In this document: positions 42,063 through 49,610 of the stretch, piece by piece
Layout: each line of letters begins with the position of its first letter
How positions within the stretch are numbered: the stretch's first letter is position 1
From: Desulfotomaculum sp.
GTDB taxonomy: Bacteria; Bacillota; Desulfotomaculia; Desulfotomaculales; Nap2-2B
Direction: 5' to 3'
Assembly: GCA_003513005.1 (NCBI GenBank)
Contig: DOTD01000025.1
Coordinates: forward strand, 1-49,610
DNA: 49,610 bases
Translations under genes and position numbers: made by a program
Notes under the pieces: model-generated
What the model saw: the letters and a program-made list of their open reading frames with translations, nothing else
Databases searched by the model: none
What the model was told of the DNA's origin: nothing

Positions 42063-43655
42063 GTGGACAGGAATTATCTGGTTAACTTTGACACCCGGCA
42101 ACTGCCACAGGAGGAATGGGAGTACGTAATCATCGGCAGCGGCATCGCCGGGCTTTACAGCGCATATATAGCTAGCAGGTACGGGGGAAAGGCCGTCGTT
42201 CTTACCAAACACACAGTTCTGGACAGCAACACCGACAAGGCGCAGGGAGGAATTGCGGCAGCCCTTGACATTGCAGATTCTCCGGATCTTCATCTGGAGG
42301 ACACTCTGGTAGCCGGCGCAGGTTTATGTGATTATGAAGCGGTGAACATTTTAGTCAATGAAGGACCCCAGAGAGTTGTGGAACTGATCAATTTAGGAGC
42401 GCGTTTTGATCAGGACAACGGCAGGCTGCTTTTAGGTAAGGAAGGCGCACATAGCCGCAGACGGATCTTGCATGCGGCCGGCGACGCTACCGGGGCAGAA
42501 ATACAAAGAGTTCTTACCAGGCAGGCCCTGGACAATCCTTTAATTGATGTCCGGGAAAGCCATTTTGTAGTCGATTTGCTGATTAAGGAAAATATTTGTT
42601 ACGGTGTTCTGGCCTATGATCGCCAATCAGAGCAGTTAAAAGTATTCTGGAGCAAAACGGTTATTCTGGCCAGTGGCGGTGTCGGACAGTTATATAAACA
42701 CAATACCAACCCGGAGGTTGCTACAGGCGACGGTATCGCTATTGCTTACAGGGCTGGGGTGGAAGTGATGGATATGGAATTCATCCAATTTCATCCCACC
42801 GTGTTGAACTTGCCTGAAGCGCCCCGTTTTTTAATTTCTGAGGCAGCGAGGGGCGAAGGCGCATATCTTCTAAACCGCCATGGAGACCGTTTTATGACGC
42901 GTTACCACCAAATGGCGGAACTGGCCCCGCGGGATATTGTCGTACGGGCTATCCTGCAGGAAATGAAGGAAACCGAATCAAGTGAGGTTTACCTTGATTT
43001 ATCACGGTTGGGGGATGAAAAGATAGACCGCCGTTTTCCAAACATAAGCGGCACCTGCAGTTCTTACGGACTGGATATTAAGAAGGATCCCATACCGGTT
43101 ACACCCGCTGCGCATTACATGATGGGCGGTGTAAAAACCAATTTATACGGAGAAACGAGCATTAGCGGTTTATATGCCTGCGGCGAGGTAGCCTGCCAGG
43201 GAGTACATGGCGCCAACCGCCTGGCGAGCAATTCGCTTCTGGACGGAATTGTTTATGGGCAAAGAATTATTGAACGCAAGCTGAGTATTCCCGATTCGCA
43301 TAAACATGTACCCATTGCCCAAAGATTTTTTTATAATGATGTAGAAGTCTATCAAAAAAACAATTTTGAGAGTTTAAGGCGCTCTATTCAATCAGCCATG
43401 GAGATGTTCGTCGGGCCTGTCCGTACCGGCGAAGGGCTTCTCAAAGCTCTCGATTTTTTTGAAAACATGGAAGACCTGGGGAAAAACCCGTCGGTAAAAT
43501 GGGATGAAATGGAGGTCTGCAATATGCTTCAGGTTGCTCAGTTAATAACTGAGGCGGCCCTTATGCGCACGGAAAGCAGAGGAGGGCATTTCAGGCAGGA
43601 CTTTCCTTATTCCTTGAAGAGATGGTGCAAACACGTCATTCTTAAACGGGGTTAG
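42063..43655 (+). CDS. nadB: L-aspartate oxidase
   Basis: FAD enzyme giving iminoaspartate to NadA. 530 residues. FAD motif YVIIGSGIAGLYSAYIASRY, substrate loop KAQGGIAAALDIADSPDLHL, EFIQFHPTVL, SEAARGEGAYL and GGVKTNLYGETSISGLYACG, HGANRLASNSLLDGIVYG. GTG 42063 follows TTAGGAGGT. In this anaerobe fumarate probably replaces oxygen as acceptor (family knowledge). Between nadA (17 bases) and nadC. Confidence 0.97.
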   Translation: MDRNYLVNFDTRQLPQEEWEYVIIGSGIAGLYSAYIASRYGGKAVVLTKHTVLDSNTDKAQGGIAAALDIADSPDLHLEDTLVAGAGLCDYEAVNILVNEGPQRVVELINLGARFDQDNGRLLLGKEGAHSRRRILHAAGDATGAEIQRVLTRQALDNPLIDVRESHFVVDLLIKENICYGVLAYDRQSEQLKVFWSKTVILASGGVGQLYKHNTNPEVATGDGIAIAYRAGVEVMDMEFIQFHPTVLNLPEAPRFLISEAARGEGAYLLNRHGDRFMTRYHQMAELAPRDIVVRAILQEMKETESSEVYLDLSRLGDEKIDRRFPNISGTCSSYGLDIKKDPIPVTPAAHYMMGGVKTNLYGETSISGLYACGEVACQGVHGANRLASNSLLDGIVYGQRIIERKLSIPDSHKHVPIAQRFFYNDVEVYQKNNFESLRRSIQSAMEMFVGPVRTGEGLLKALDFFENMEDLGKNPSVKWDEMEVCNMLQVAQLITEAALMRTESRGGHFRQDFPYSLKRWCKHVILKRG

Positions 43656-43693
43656 GAAAGGGAATATTGTCACTTGAGAAGGAGTATTGCGGG

Positions 43694-44530
43694 ATGTCTT
43701 TTGATTCGATAGCCTTAAGGAAAATAATTGAAAGAGCGTTGGAAGAGGACATCGGTAACGGAGATATTACTACAGACAGTATAGTTGGGATTGATGAAGA
43801 GGTCTGCGCGCTAATTCATGCGGGTGAGCCGGGAGTTATTGCCGGATTGCCTGTAGCCGGCGCAGTTTTTAATATGCTTGATCCGGATATTGATTTTTCC
43901 CACCACTTTTCTGACGGGCAGCGGGTGGAGCAGGGGCAGTTACTGGCAAGTGTTCGAGGAAACGGACGGTGTATCTTGAAAGGCGAGCGGGTTGCCCTGA
44001 ATCTAATGCAGCGGCTTTCAGGAATTGCCACACAGACATCAAGGCTGGTAAGCCTTATTGCTCAATACAAGGCTAGAATAATTGATACAAGAAAAACTAC
44101 TCCCGGGCTGAGGATTTTAGAAAAATATGCTGTTCGCACAGGGGGTGGTTTTAACCACCGTTTTGGTTTATATGATGCAGTTTTAATTAAAGATAACCAC
44201 TTGAAAGCCGCCGGCAGTATCAGTCGCGCTGTAGAACTTGTCAAAGCGTCAGCTCCCTTTGCTATGAAAATAGAAGTTGAAGTTGAAGATCTCGCCGGGG
44301 TTGCTGAAGCCCTTTCAGCAGGAGTGGATATAATTATGCTTGATAATATGTCTGTTTCCGAAATGAGTCAGGCGGTTGAACTTGCAGCCGGAAAAGTATT
44401 GCTGGAAGCTTCCGGAGGCATTACTGAACAAACTGTTGTATCTGTTGCACAGACAGGTGTCGACCTGATTTCTGTCGGTTACCTTACGCATTCCGCACGC
44501 GCCCTGGACATCGGTCTTGAATTAATCTGA
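43694..44530 (+). CDS. nadC: Nicotinate-nucleotide pyrophosphorylase (carboxylating)
   Basis: Converts quinolinate and PRPP to nicotinate mononucleotide. 278 residues from ATG 43694 with AAGGAG ten bases upstream; a TTG at 43667 behind GGAAAGGG would add nine residues and cannot be excluded. EEDIGNGDITTDSIV, ERVALNLMQRLSGIATQTSR, DTRKTTPGLRILEKYAVRTG, GGFNHRFGLYDAVLIKDNHL and IMLDNMSV. Last gene of nadABC. Confidence 0.97.
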   Translation: MSFDSIALRKIIERALEEDIGNGDITTDSIVGIDEEVCALIHAGEPGVIAGLPVAGAVFNMLDPDIDFSHHFSDGQRVEQGQLLASVRGNGRCILKGERVALNLMQRLSGIATQTSRLVSLIAQYKARIIDTRKTTPGLRILEKYAVRTGGGFNHRFGLYDAVLIKDNHLKAAGSISRAVELVKASAPFAMKIEVEVEDLAGVAEALSAGVDIIMLDNMSVSEMSQAVELAAGKVLLEASGGITEQTVVSVAQTGVDLISVGYLTHSARALDIGLELI

Positions 44531-44596
44531 ACCGTTCAAGGGCTTTTCACAGAAAAAATCAGGAAGGTATTTACAGGAAGGTATTTAATAGTAGTA

Positions 44597-45991
44597 ATGG
44601 CTGATCCGGCAGGGCAAGAAAACAGGTGGCTCATACTGGCTGCTGTCCTGGCGGGGACTGTGATGGGGCCGCTGGATGCCAGTATAGTTTATATTGCGCT
44701 TCCCGTGATAGGGGAAGTTTTTCATGCTCTTCCTTCCTCTGTCGGATGGGTTTCGATGTCATACTTGCTTATAATGGGTAGTTTTCTCCTTCCTTTTGGC
44801 AGACTGGGGGATATTTTCGGATTTAAACGAATCTATCTGGCCGGTTTGTTTATTTTTATAGCTGCCTCAGCCTTATGCGGTCTGGCGCCCAACCTGATTG
44901 CTTTAATTGTTTTGCGTGCTTTTCAGGCTGTAGGCGCCGGTTTGAGCATGTCTTTGGCGCCGTCAATAATCACCGCCGTTTTCCCCCAAAAAGAGCGCGG
45001 CCGCGCGTTGGGAATTAGCGCAATGGTAGTCGCTCTCGGACTGGCCGCCGGGCCGGTATTGGGCGGTTTATTAGTTGATTCAGTTGGCTGGCGGACAATA
45101 TTTTTTGTTAATGTTCCTATAGGGATAATAGCCTTTCTTTGGAGCTATAAATTAATTCCCAAAAACGGAGAAAAAGTAAAGGCGTACTTTGACTGGAAGG
45201 GATCTGTTCTGGCTTTTGGCGCTCTTTCAGCCATATTGTTTTTTGCCAGTGAGGGAGAGTCTTATCATTGGTCGGCATTAATTCTTATTATAGGCGCGGC
45301 GGCTGTTGTACTTTTTTTGCTGTTTATCCGGCTTGAGTCAAGCATACCCGAGCCGATGCTTGATTTGAGCTTATTTAAAAGCAGGGTTTTTTCCGCAGGG
45401 AACGGAGCAGCCCTGCTTAATTTTATGACCCAGTATATTATTGTCTTCCTTTGTCCTTTTTTTTTGCAAAGAGTATTGGGTTATTCCGCTTCCCGTGCAG
45501 GGCTGACCATGGCGGCCTTTCCTTTAACAGTCCTGTTTATCGCGCCTATTTCAGGCGCCCTTTCAGATAGGCTCGGACAACGCTGGCTCTTCTTTTTCGG
45601 CTCCCTGTTATGTACTTTATCCGCCGGATCCATGTTTACACTCAGCCAGAACTCCACGCCTTTCGACATATCCCTGCGGCTGGCTGTCTTCGGGCTTGGA
45701 ACAGGCTTGTTCCAGTCGCCAAACACAAGCGCCGTGATGGGTTCCGTGCCCAAGAACCGGCTTGGTATAGCAGGCGGCGTTCTTTCAACTACCCGCAATA
45801 TTGGTATGGTCTTCGGGATTGCCCTCGGCGGAGCTGTTTTAAATGCACGGCAGGCTTTCTATCAGGAGAGCGCCTTTGATCTGGCATTTCTGTATGGCAT
45901 AAAGGACGCTTTCTTTGCGGCGCTGCTTGTTTCGGCTCTGGCCACGGTAATAAGTGTTTTCTGCACTCAAAAGAGCCGGCAAGAGACTTAA
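44597..45991 (+). CDS. MFS drug/proton antiporter, DHA2 (EmrB/QacA) type
   Basis: 464 residues with fourteen likely membrane helices. GPLDASIVYIALPVIGEVFH is the DHA2 N-terminal motif, GSFLLPFGRLGDIFGFKRIY is motif A, RAFQAVGAGLSMSLAPSIIT is motif B and LGLAAGPVLGGLLVDSVGWR motif C of antiporters. Proton-driven export of small compounds; substrate unknown. Ribosome site AGGAAGG. It stands alone after nadC. The next ~185 bases hold no gene that I can see. Confidence 0.88.
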   Translation: MADPAGQENRWLILAAVLAGTVMGPLDASIVYIALPVIGEVFHALPSSVGWVSMSYLLIMGSFLLPFGRLGDIFGFKRIYLAGLFIFIAASALCGLAPNLIALIVLRAFQAVGAGLSMSLAPSIITAVFPQKERGRALGISAMVVALGLAAGPVLGGLLVDSVGWRTIFFVNVPIGIIAFLWSYKLIPKNGEKVKAYFDWKGSVLAFGALSAILFFASEGESYHWSALILIIGAAAVVLFLLFIRLESSIPEPMLDLSLFKSRVFSAGNGAALLNFMTQYIIVFLCPFFLQRVLGYSASRAGLTMAAFPLTVLFIAPISGALSDRLGQRWLFFFGSLLCTLSAGSMFTLSQNSTPFDISLRLAVFGLGTGLFQSPNTSAVMGSVPKNRLGIAGGVLSTTRNIGMVFGIALGGAVLNARQAFYQESAFDLAFLYGIKDAFFAALLVSALATVISVFCTQKSRQET

Positions 45992-46177
45992 ACTTTATAT
46001 GCCTAAAAAAGTTCCTCTCTTAACCTCTAATTCACTCGTTCTTAGAATGAAGGCTCGTAAATATTCACTAAACCCGCTCATACCCGCCCGCTTCTTCCTC
46101 TTTGGCTATAGCTCATCTTGATAAAAAATTTAGTTGGGGGTCTGAACACGGGTCTTTTTTTATTGTAAAATTAGGGC

Positions 46178-47756
46178 ATGAGCATTTTAACGTTAGCCAA
46201 CCCACAAGAAAATCTGCCCTGCACTGCCTTTTGTTCTTATCCTGACTGCCAGATTGTCAGGCAGAAGAATAGCATGATAGATCGTCTCACTGCTGAAAAT
46301 GAGCGTCTGAGAGCCCTGCTCAATAAACGCAATGGCGCCATCTTTGGCCGCTCCTCCGAAAAGCAATCGGCGCCTCAAGCTCAAGAACAAGCAGGTGTGT
46401 ACAATAGCGACGGTGGGCATGCGCCGGATCAGGCCCGGAAGCGGGGCGCCAGGTTTGGTCATCAGGGTCACGGACGCAAAATCCCCCACCTTCCCGAAGT
46501 CACAGTGGTTCACGAGATCCCGGATGAGGAGATGTACTGCCCGCTCTGCGGGAAACCCCGGCGTCTTACCGGCATCGAGGAAATCTCCTGCGAGATCGAT
46601 TACGAGGTAAGACCGGTACTTAAAAAACATGTGCGTTAAGCAAGGCCATCAGCACCTGCGCCTGCTCCGCCTATAGGTCTGTCACCGCGCCTAAACCGCC
46701 CCAGGTCATCCCCAAGGGAAAGTTCTCTAACTCCTTTCTGGCACGGATCCTGGTCATGAAATTCTTTTTCCAGATCCCGTTGCACCGGCTGGCCACGATC
46801 ATGCTGATGCAAGGACTCCTTGTTGGCGAGGGCGCCCTGACCGGTATGCTAAAGAAGCTGGAGACGCTTCTTGCTCCCCTCTATCTCCTGCTGGCGGAAG
46901 TGAACCGCAACGAGGGCGCCTGGCACGTCGACGAGACCGGCTGGATGCACTTTGTCCAGGCGCCCGACAAGCAGTGCTGGCACTGGTGGCTTTGGGTCTT
47001 CGTCTCTCCTTTAACCGTGGTGTTCGTGCTCGATCCGCCCCGCTCCAGCAATGTCCCCCGGAAGCACTTCGGAGAAAACGCCAGGGGCATCATGAACTGC
47101 GACCGCTTTTCCGCCTACGGCAAACTGGTGGCCTTGATCGAGGGACTGACCAGGACGCTCTGTTGGGCTCACTTCCGCCGGGATTTCGTCGAGGCCGGCA
47201 AATCCCTAACCGCCTTAAAGCCCTGGGCGGCCAGGATCGCCGAGATCTATCGCCTTAACAATGAACGGCTGGCTGTACTGGATCAGCCCGAACTTTTCAA
47301 GGCTGCCCAAGACGCCCTGGAAAGCGCCCTTTTCGCGATGCTGCAATCGATCCGCCTAGAGCTTACCAATCCCGGCCTGCACTGGCAAAAGGAGAAAGTG
47401 CTTTTAAGCGCTCTAAAACACTGGGACGGCCTGACCGTCTTTGTGGACAATCCCTTAGTGCCGATGGACAACAATATTGCGGAGCGAGCCTTAAGACCGG
47501 GCGCATTAGGACGCAAGAACCACTACGGCGCCCACTTATGATGTGGAGCGGCAAACTGCTGGCCTCCTCCATGTCTATTCTGCAGACGGCGGAAAAACAT
47601 AACCTAAACGCCCTGGCCTATCTCCGGTATTACCTCGACGCCTGCGCCAAATCTGGCGGTCCCCCGCCGGATTTGGAGAATTTCCTGCCCTGGAACATCC
47701 CGGACGGGATCATCAAAGAGTACGGCATGGCCAAAGGGAGGGACCGTCCTGGCTGA
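46178..47756 (+). pseudogene. IS66-family transposase, frameshifted
   Basis: Three consecutive pieces in different frames make one IS66 transposase: 46178-46639 (leucine-rich coiled-coil, the IS66 zinc-finger 'YCPLCGKPRRL'), ~46650-47541 (KPPQVIPKGKFSNSFLARIL, catalytic D in HVDETGWMHF, D in MNCDRFSAYG, E in DNNIAERALRPG) and 47538-47756 (SGKLLASSMSILQTAEKHNL, PWNIPDGI). Frameshifts near 46640 and 47535 break it; no slippery sequence suggests programmed shifting. The codon use is much more GC-rich than the neighbours. I did not find the terminal inverted repeats or an orfB-type helper. Confidence 0.85.
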
Positions 47757-48363
47757 CTTCCCGCTCACCATTTGCGGCCGGTCACTGAACCTTGGCGACA
47801 TTGAGCTGATCCGACAGATTATCGCCTCTGATCCCACGGCCACCCGGGAGCGAATCTCCAGCGAGGTCTGTCGGGCCTGGTCCTGGTTTAAGCCGGACGG
47901 CGGCCTTAAAGACATGAGCTGCCGGGTGCTGCTCGCTTCCAGCTGTACCGCCTGGGCCTGATCACCTTGCCCAAGCCCAGAAACGGAAATGCCAACGGGC
48001 GCAAATATTCCCGCCGGACGGAGCAGGGGGAACCCAAGGAGAAGATCGCCGGGCCGCTTGCGGCGTGGGCGCCCCTGGAGCTAAAGCGCGTTGTCGCCAA
48101 AAAAGATTCCTGCTTCCGGAACGAACTCATCGACCGCTATCACTACCTCGGCTACGCTCCTTTGCCGGGCGCCCAAATCCGGTACATGGTTATCTCTTCC
48201 GCCGGATACCTGGCCGCCATTGGCTTTTCCGCTGCCGCCTGGTGTGTGGCGCAAAAGAGATGACTTTATCGGCTGGAGCGCAAAGCGCCGAATGCAAAAC
48301 CTGCACCTGGTGGTTAACAATTCCCGCTTTTTGATCCTGCCCTGGGTCAATTTTTTGTTATAG
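47749..48363 (+). pseudogene. DUF4338 (DruA-like) passenger gene, frameshifted and truncated
   Basis: Starts at or near CTG 47749 with AAAGGGAGGG upstream, overlapping the IS66 stop, so it was once translationally coupled. Frame pieces: LTICGRSLNLGDIELIRQII, SEVCRAWSW, GGLKDMSCRVLL; then YRLGLITLPKPRNGNANG and DRYHYLGYAPLPGAQIRYMV; finally DDFIGWSAKRRMQNLHLVVN, NSRFLILPWV. These are the recognisable blocks of the DUF4338/DruA family (DruA of the Druantia anti-phage system belongs to it). Frameshifts lie near 47935 and 48255, and the C-terminus ends at 48363 about where the family continues. It is dead. Confidence 0.75.
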
Positions 48364-48405
48364 TAATTCTTGGGCACCAATTTACCCAGATAAGGAGATG
48401 CTTAA

Positions 48406-48953
48406 GTGACGGAACTGACTTAAGGATCAGGTGACCCTGTTTTATGACCTATTCTTTAAACTGATCGATTACACGAATGACAAATACCAGGTGGTTCCCG
48501 GACTTCCTCAAGCGTCGGGCGCCGCGGAGGTCAATCCCGCCGCTATTATGCTGGTACGGGATAAACTTTCGGGAAAGCAATGAGGTCATCAATCGCGTCC
48601 TCTCCGAAAACCCGTTTTGTTTCACCGAGCGGGAACTGGCCCTGGTAGCGAGTTGGCGAAGAAGGATTTTTGGCGATTTTCTGATCTACAAACACTTAAA
48701 AAAATACACTGTTTTCATCGGCCAAGGCGGCCTCTACGGCGTAGTCGGACTCGCCAGCCCCATCGCGGATATATTTCCCTCGTTTGCTTTGCCTCGATAT
48801 GCAAAAACGGCCCTGCTTCCCTTTGAAGGTAAAATCACCTATGACAGCTTGTTGTTCACCTACAATATTACCTTTGGCAGCGGCGCCAAAAGAGGATTTA
48901 ACGAGGAATACCGGGAACTTAAAAATAAAACCGGGGTTATCATGACCTTATAA
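48406..48953 (+). pseudogene. Conserved unknown gene, frameshifted
   Basis: Begins at GTG 48406 behind AAGGAG. Pieces in three frames: TELT..., then LKDQVTLFYDLFFKLIDYTN and DKYQVVPGLPQASGAAEVNP up to a stop near 48580, and finally NEVINRVLSENPFCFTEREL, LVASWRRRIFGDFLIYKHLK, TVFIGQGGLYGVVGLASPIA, YDSLLFTYNITFGSGAKRGF to 48953. I recall a family of clostridial and archaeal proteins with 'KHLKKYTIFL', 'YGVLGLSDPI' and 'YNI.FG.G..R..NEAYREAK', function unknown. One frameshift is near 48420, the other near 48575. It shares the GC-rich composition of the IS66 block. Confidence 0.65.
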
Positions 48954-49001
48954 AGAGCTAGTTTACTGAATAGTTACAGTTTTATTAATTAAATAAAAGA
49001 T

Positions 49002-49166
49002 TTATTTTTTGCTTTCTTCCTTTACATCATTAGGAATAATCTCGAAATCGCAGCACCTCTTTTTAACTTTTTTCTCTTTGCCTATCTCGATTATTTCCAT
49101 GTCACAACATCCCGATTTTGGTTTCTTTAAAAAGTCAAACAAACCTTTCTTTTTTTCTTTACTCAT
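49002..49166 (-). CDS. 54-residue protein with two Cys-Cys motifs, probable metal- or redox-active
   Basis: On the minus strand ATG 49166 follows GTAGGGGGTTTTAAAA. The protein is MSKEKKKGLFDFLKKPKSG then CCDMEIIEI, a Lys-rich linker, CCDFEIIP and an acidic-basic tail. The duplicated unit Cys-Cys-Asp-x-(aromatic/Met)-Glu-Ile-Ile indicates binding of a thiophilic metal or metalloid, or a thiol redox role. Its start overlaps the stop of the next upstream gene by 8 bases, so it is co-translated. Similar small CC proteins occur beside permeases and thioredoxins in arsenic- or mercury-related clusters (recollection), but the substrate is not shown here. Confidence 0.7.
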   Translation of the reverse strand: MSKEKKKGLFDFLKKPKSGCCDMEIIEIGKEKKVKKRCCDFEIIPNDVKEESKK

Positions 49167-49362
49167 TTTTAAAACCCCCTACGGCATTATATGCCTTATT
49201 ATGATTTGGATTTCGCAATATATTTTTTATATTCGCAAGCAAGGCTCTTTTATACTCCAGTTCAACGCATTCCGGAATATAATTTCTATGTGCGAGTATA
49301 CTACTAACAAATGAATTCTGTTTTACCAAAACAGAAGAGGTTATTATCAGGTGTCTCAACAT
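49159..49362 (-). CDS. Small unidentified protein, paralogous to its upstream neighbour
   Basis: 67 residues; starts at ATG 49362, overlapping the stop of the upstream gene (ATGTTGA). Its C-terminal half, RNYIPECVELEYKRALLANI, is like the neighbour's TNFIPESAEREYKWALYLAY: shared 'N-(Y/F)-I-P-E-x-x-E-x-E-Y-K-x-A-L'. The N-terminal part is shorter than the neighbour's, so it may be a truncated duplicate. Function unknown. Confidence 0.55.
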   Translation of the reverse strand: MLRHLIITSSVLVKQNSFVSSILAHRNYIPECVELEYKRALLANIKNILRNPNHNKAYNAVGGFKNE

Positions 49363-49610
49363 GCTGGTTTCTGTTCATATTCCATGGCCTTTTTCCCTGC
49401 AGATGGATCAGCTATATAGTTTCTATATGCCAAATATAGAGCCCACTTGTATTCCCTTTCCGCACTTTCAGGGATAAAGTTTGTTCTCCCGACTATTTCC
49501 AATAGTTTCTCAGCAGCTTGATCGCCCTTTAAGCCAAGTTTCATTACCTCAAGAAAAGCCTGCTCTACTCCAGCCAATCCTATCATGTCTCTGCCAACGT
49601 CTATCTTATA
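49356..49610 (-). CDS. Small protein with 'NFIPE..EREYK.AL' motif, partial at right edge
   Basis: Open to the window edge; the visible part reads KIDVGRDMIGLAGVEQAFLE, then VMKLGLKGDQAAEKLLEIVG, RTNFIPESAEREYKWALYLA and ends QKPAC. The upstream 'iKIdVGRdMIGLaGVEqAF' beginning continues past the in-frame ATG 49586, so the true start lies outside. This layout (glycine-rich strand, helix, 'NYIP...EYk.ALl.e') recalls proteins that accompany small Cys-Cys proteins and thioredoxins in Clostridia and archaea. It heads the three-gene cluster. Confidence 0.55.
   Translation of the reverse strand, partial: YKIDVGRDMIGLAGVEQAFLEVMKLGLKGDQAAEKLLEIVGRTNFIPESAEREYKWALYLAYRNYIADPSAGKKAMEYEQKPAC

Noticed and set aside
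46178..47756. Programmed frameshifting in the IS66 transposase
   Set aside because: Junctions lack slippery A/T heptamers or a downstream structure at the right place, and three adjacent genes are all broken, which fits decay.
49009..49314. Plus-strand frame of 101 codons near the right edge
   Set aside because: It is the antisense of the Cys-Cys protein and its neighbour; minus-strand frames have ribosome sites, overlaps and repeated motifs.

Overview
The window reads as chromosome of an anaerobic, endospore-forming Firmicute, most like the Peptococcaceae/Desulfotomaculum-Pelotomaculum group. The reasons are spoIVA, a SleB-type hydrolase, the hemW-hrcA-grpE-dnaK-dnaJ-rsmE-mtaB order with a CIRCE operator, many GTG/TTG starts behind strong Shine-Dalgarno sites, frequent radical-SAM enzymes, and an archaeal-type (group III) chaperonin inside the dnaK operon, an arrangement known from Carboxydothermus and relatives. 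The lineage is inferred; no 16S gene is present.

Layout. 1-0.97 kb: remnant or edge of an integrated element (small regulators, tandem repeats) abutting the 3' end of tRNA-Arg(ACG). 1.1-4.6 kb: a pair of 2-hydroxyacyl-CoA dehydratase-type proteins, L-lactate dehydrogenase and tRNA-Arg(CCG). 4.6-7.2 kb: an AT-rich decayed stretch in which a secreted stalk-domain protein gene is split by a ~190-bp MITE-like insertion, followed by a scrap of an FAD-linked oxidase. 7.2-9.7 kb: flavoredoxin-like protein, an unknown protein and a radical-SAM protein. 9.9-14.3 kb: DUF512 PDZ/radical-SAM protein, der, plsY, gpsA. 14.3-16.9 kb (minus strand): LysM-NlpC/P60 hydrolase, DnaI-like and DnaD-like replication proteins. 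17.1-18.5 kb: gap (GAPDH) and a small unknown protein. 18.6-24.6 kb (minus strand): sleB-type hydrolase behind a cyclic-di-AMP riboswitch, hom-thrC-thrB, spoIVA. 25.1-35.5 kb: hemW, then a heat-shock operon hrcA-group III chaperonin-grpE-dnaK-dnaJ, rsmE, mtaB, a HIT protein and rpsU. 35.8-37.8 kb: a small unknown protein behind a consensus promoter, tsaD, folK. 37.8-41.0 kb: a leader resembling the pan RNA motif with an intrinsic terminator, then a PanG/DUF2520-type reductase, panB, panC, panD (a complete pantoate/beta-alanine/pantothenate set). 41.1-44.5 kb: nadA-nadB-nadC. 44.6-46.0 kb: MFS exporter. 46.2-48.95 kb: a GC-rich decayed mobile block (IS66 transposase, DUF4338/DruA-like passenger and another conserved gene, all frameshifted). 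49.0-49.6 kb: three overlapping small minus-strand genes, one a 54-residue protein with two Cys-Cys pairs.

The most informative points are the chaperonin inserted into the HrcA/CIRCE regulon, two metabolite-sensing RNA leaders (c-di-AMP and pan), the MITE whose precise excision restores a 535-codon gene, two neighbouring genes (rsmE and HIT) whose expected start codon is GTA, and the small Cys-Cys protein cluster at the right edge.
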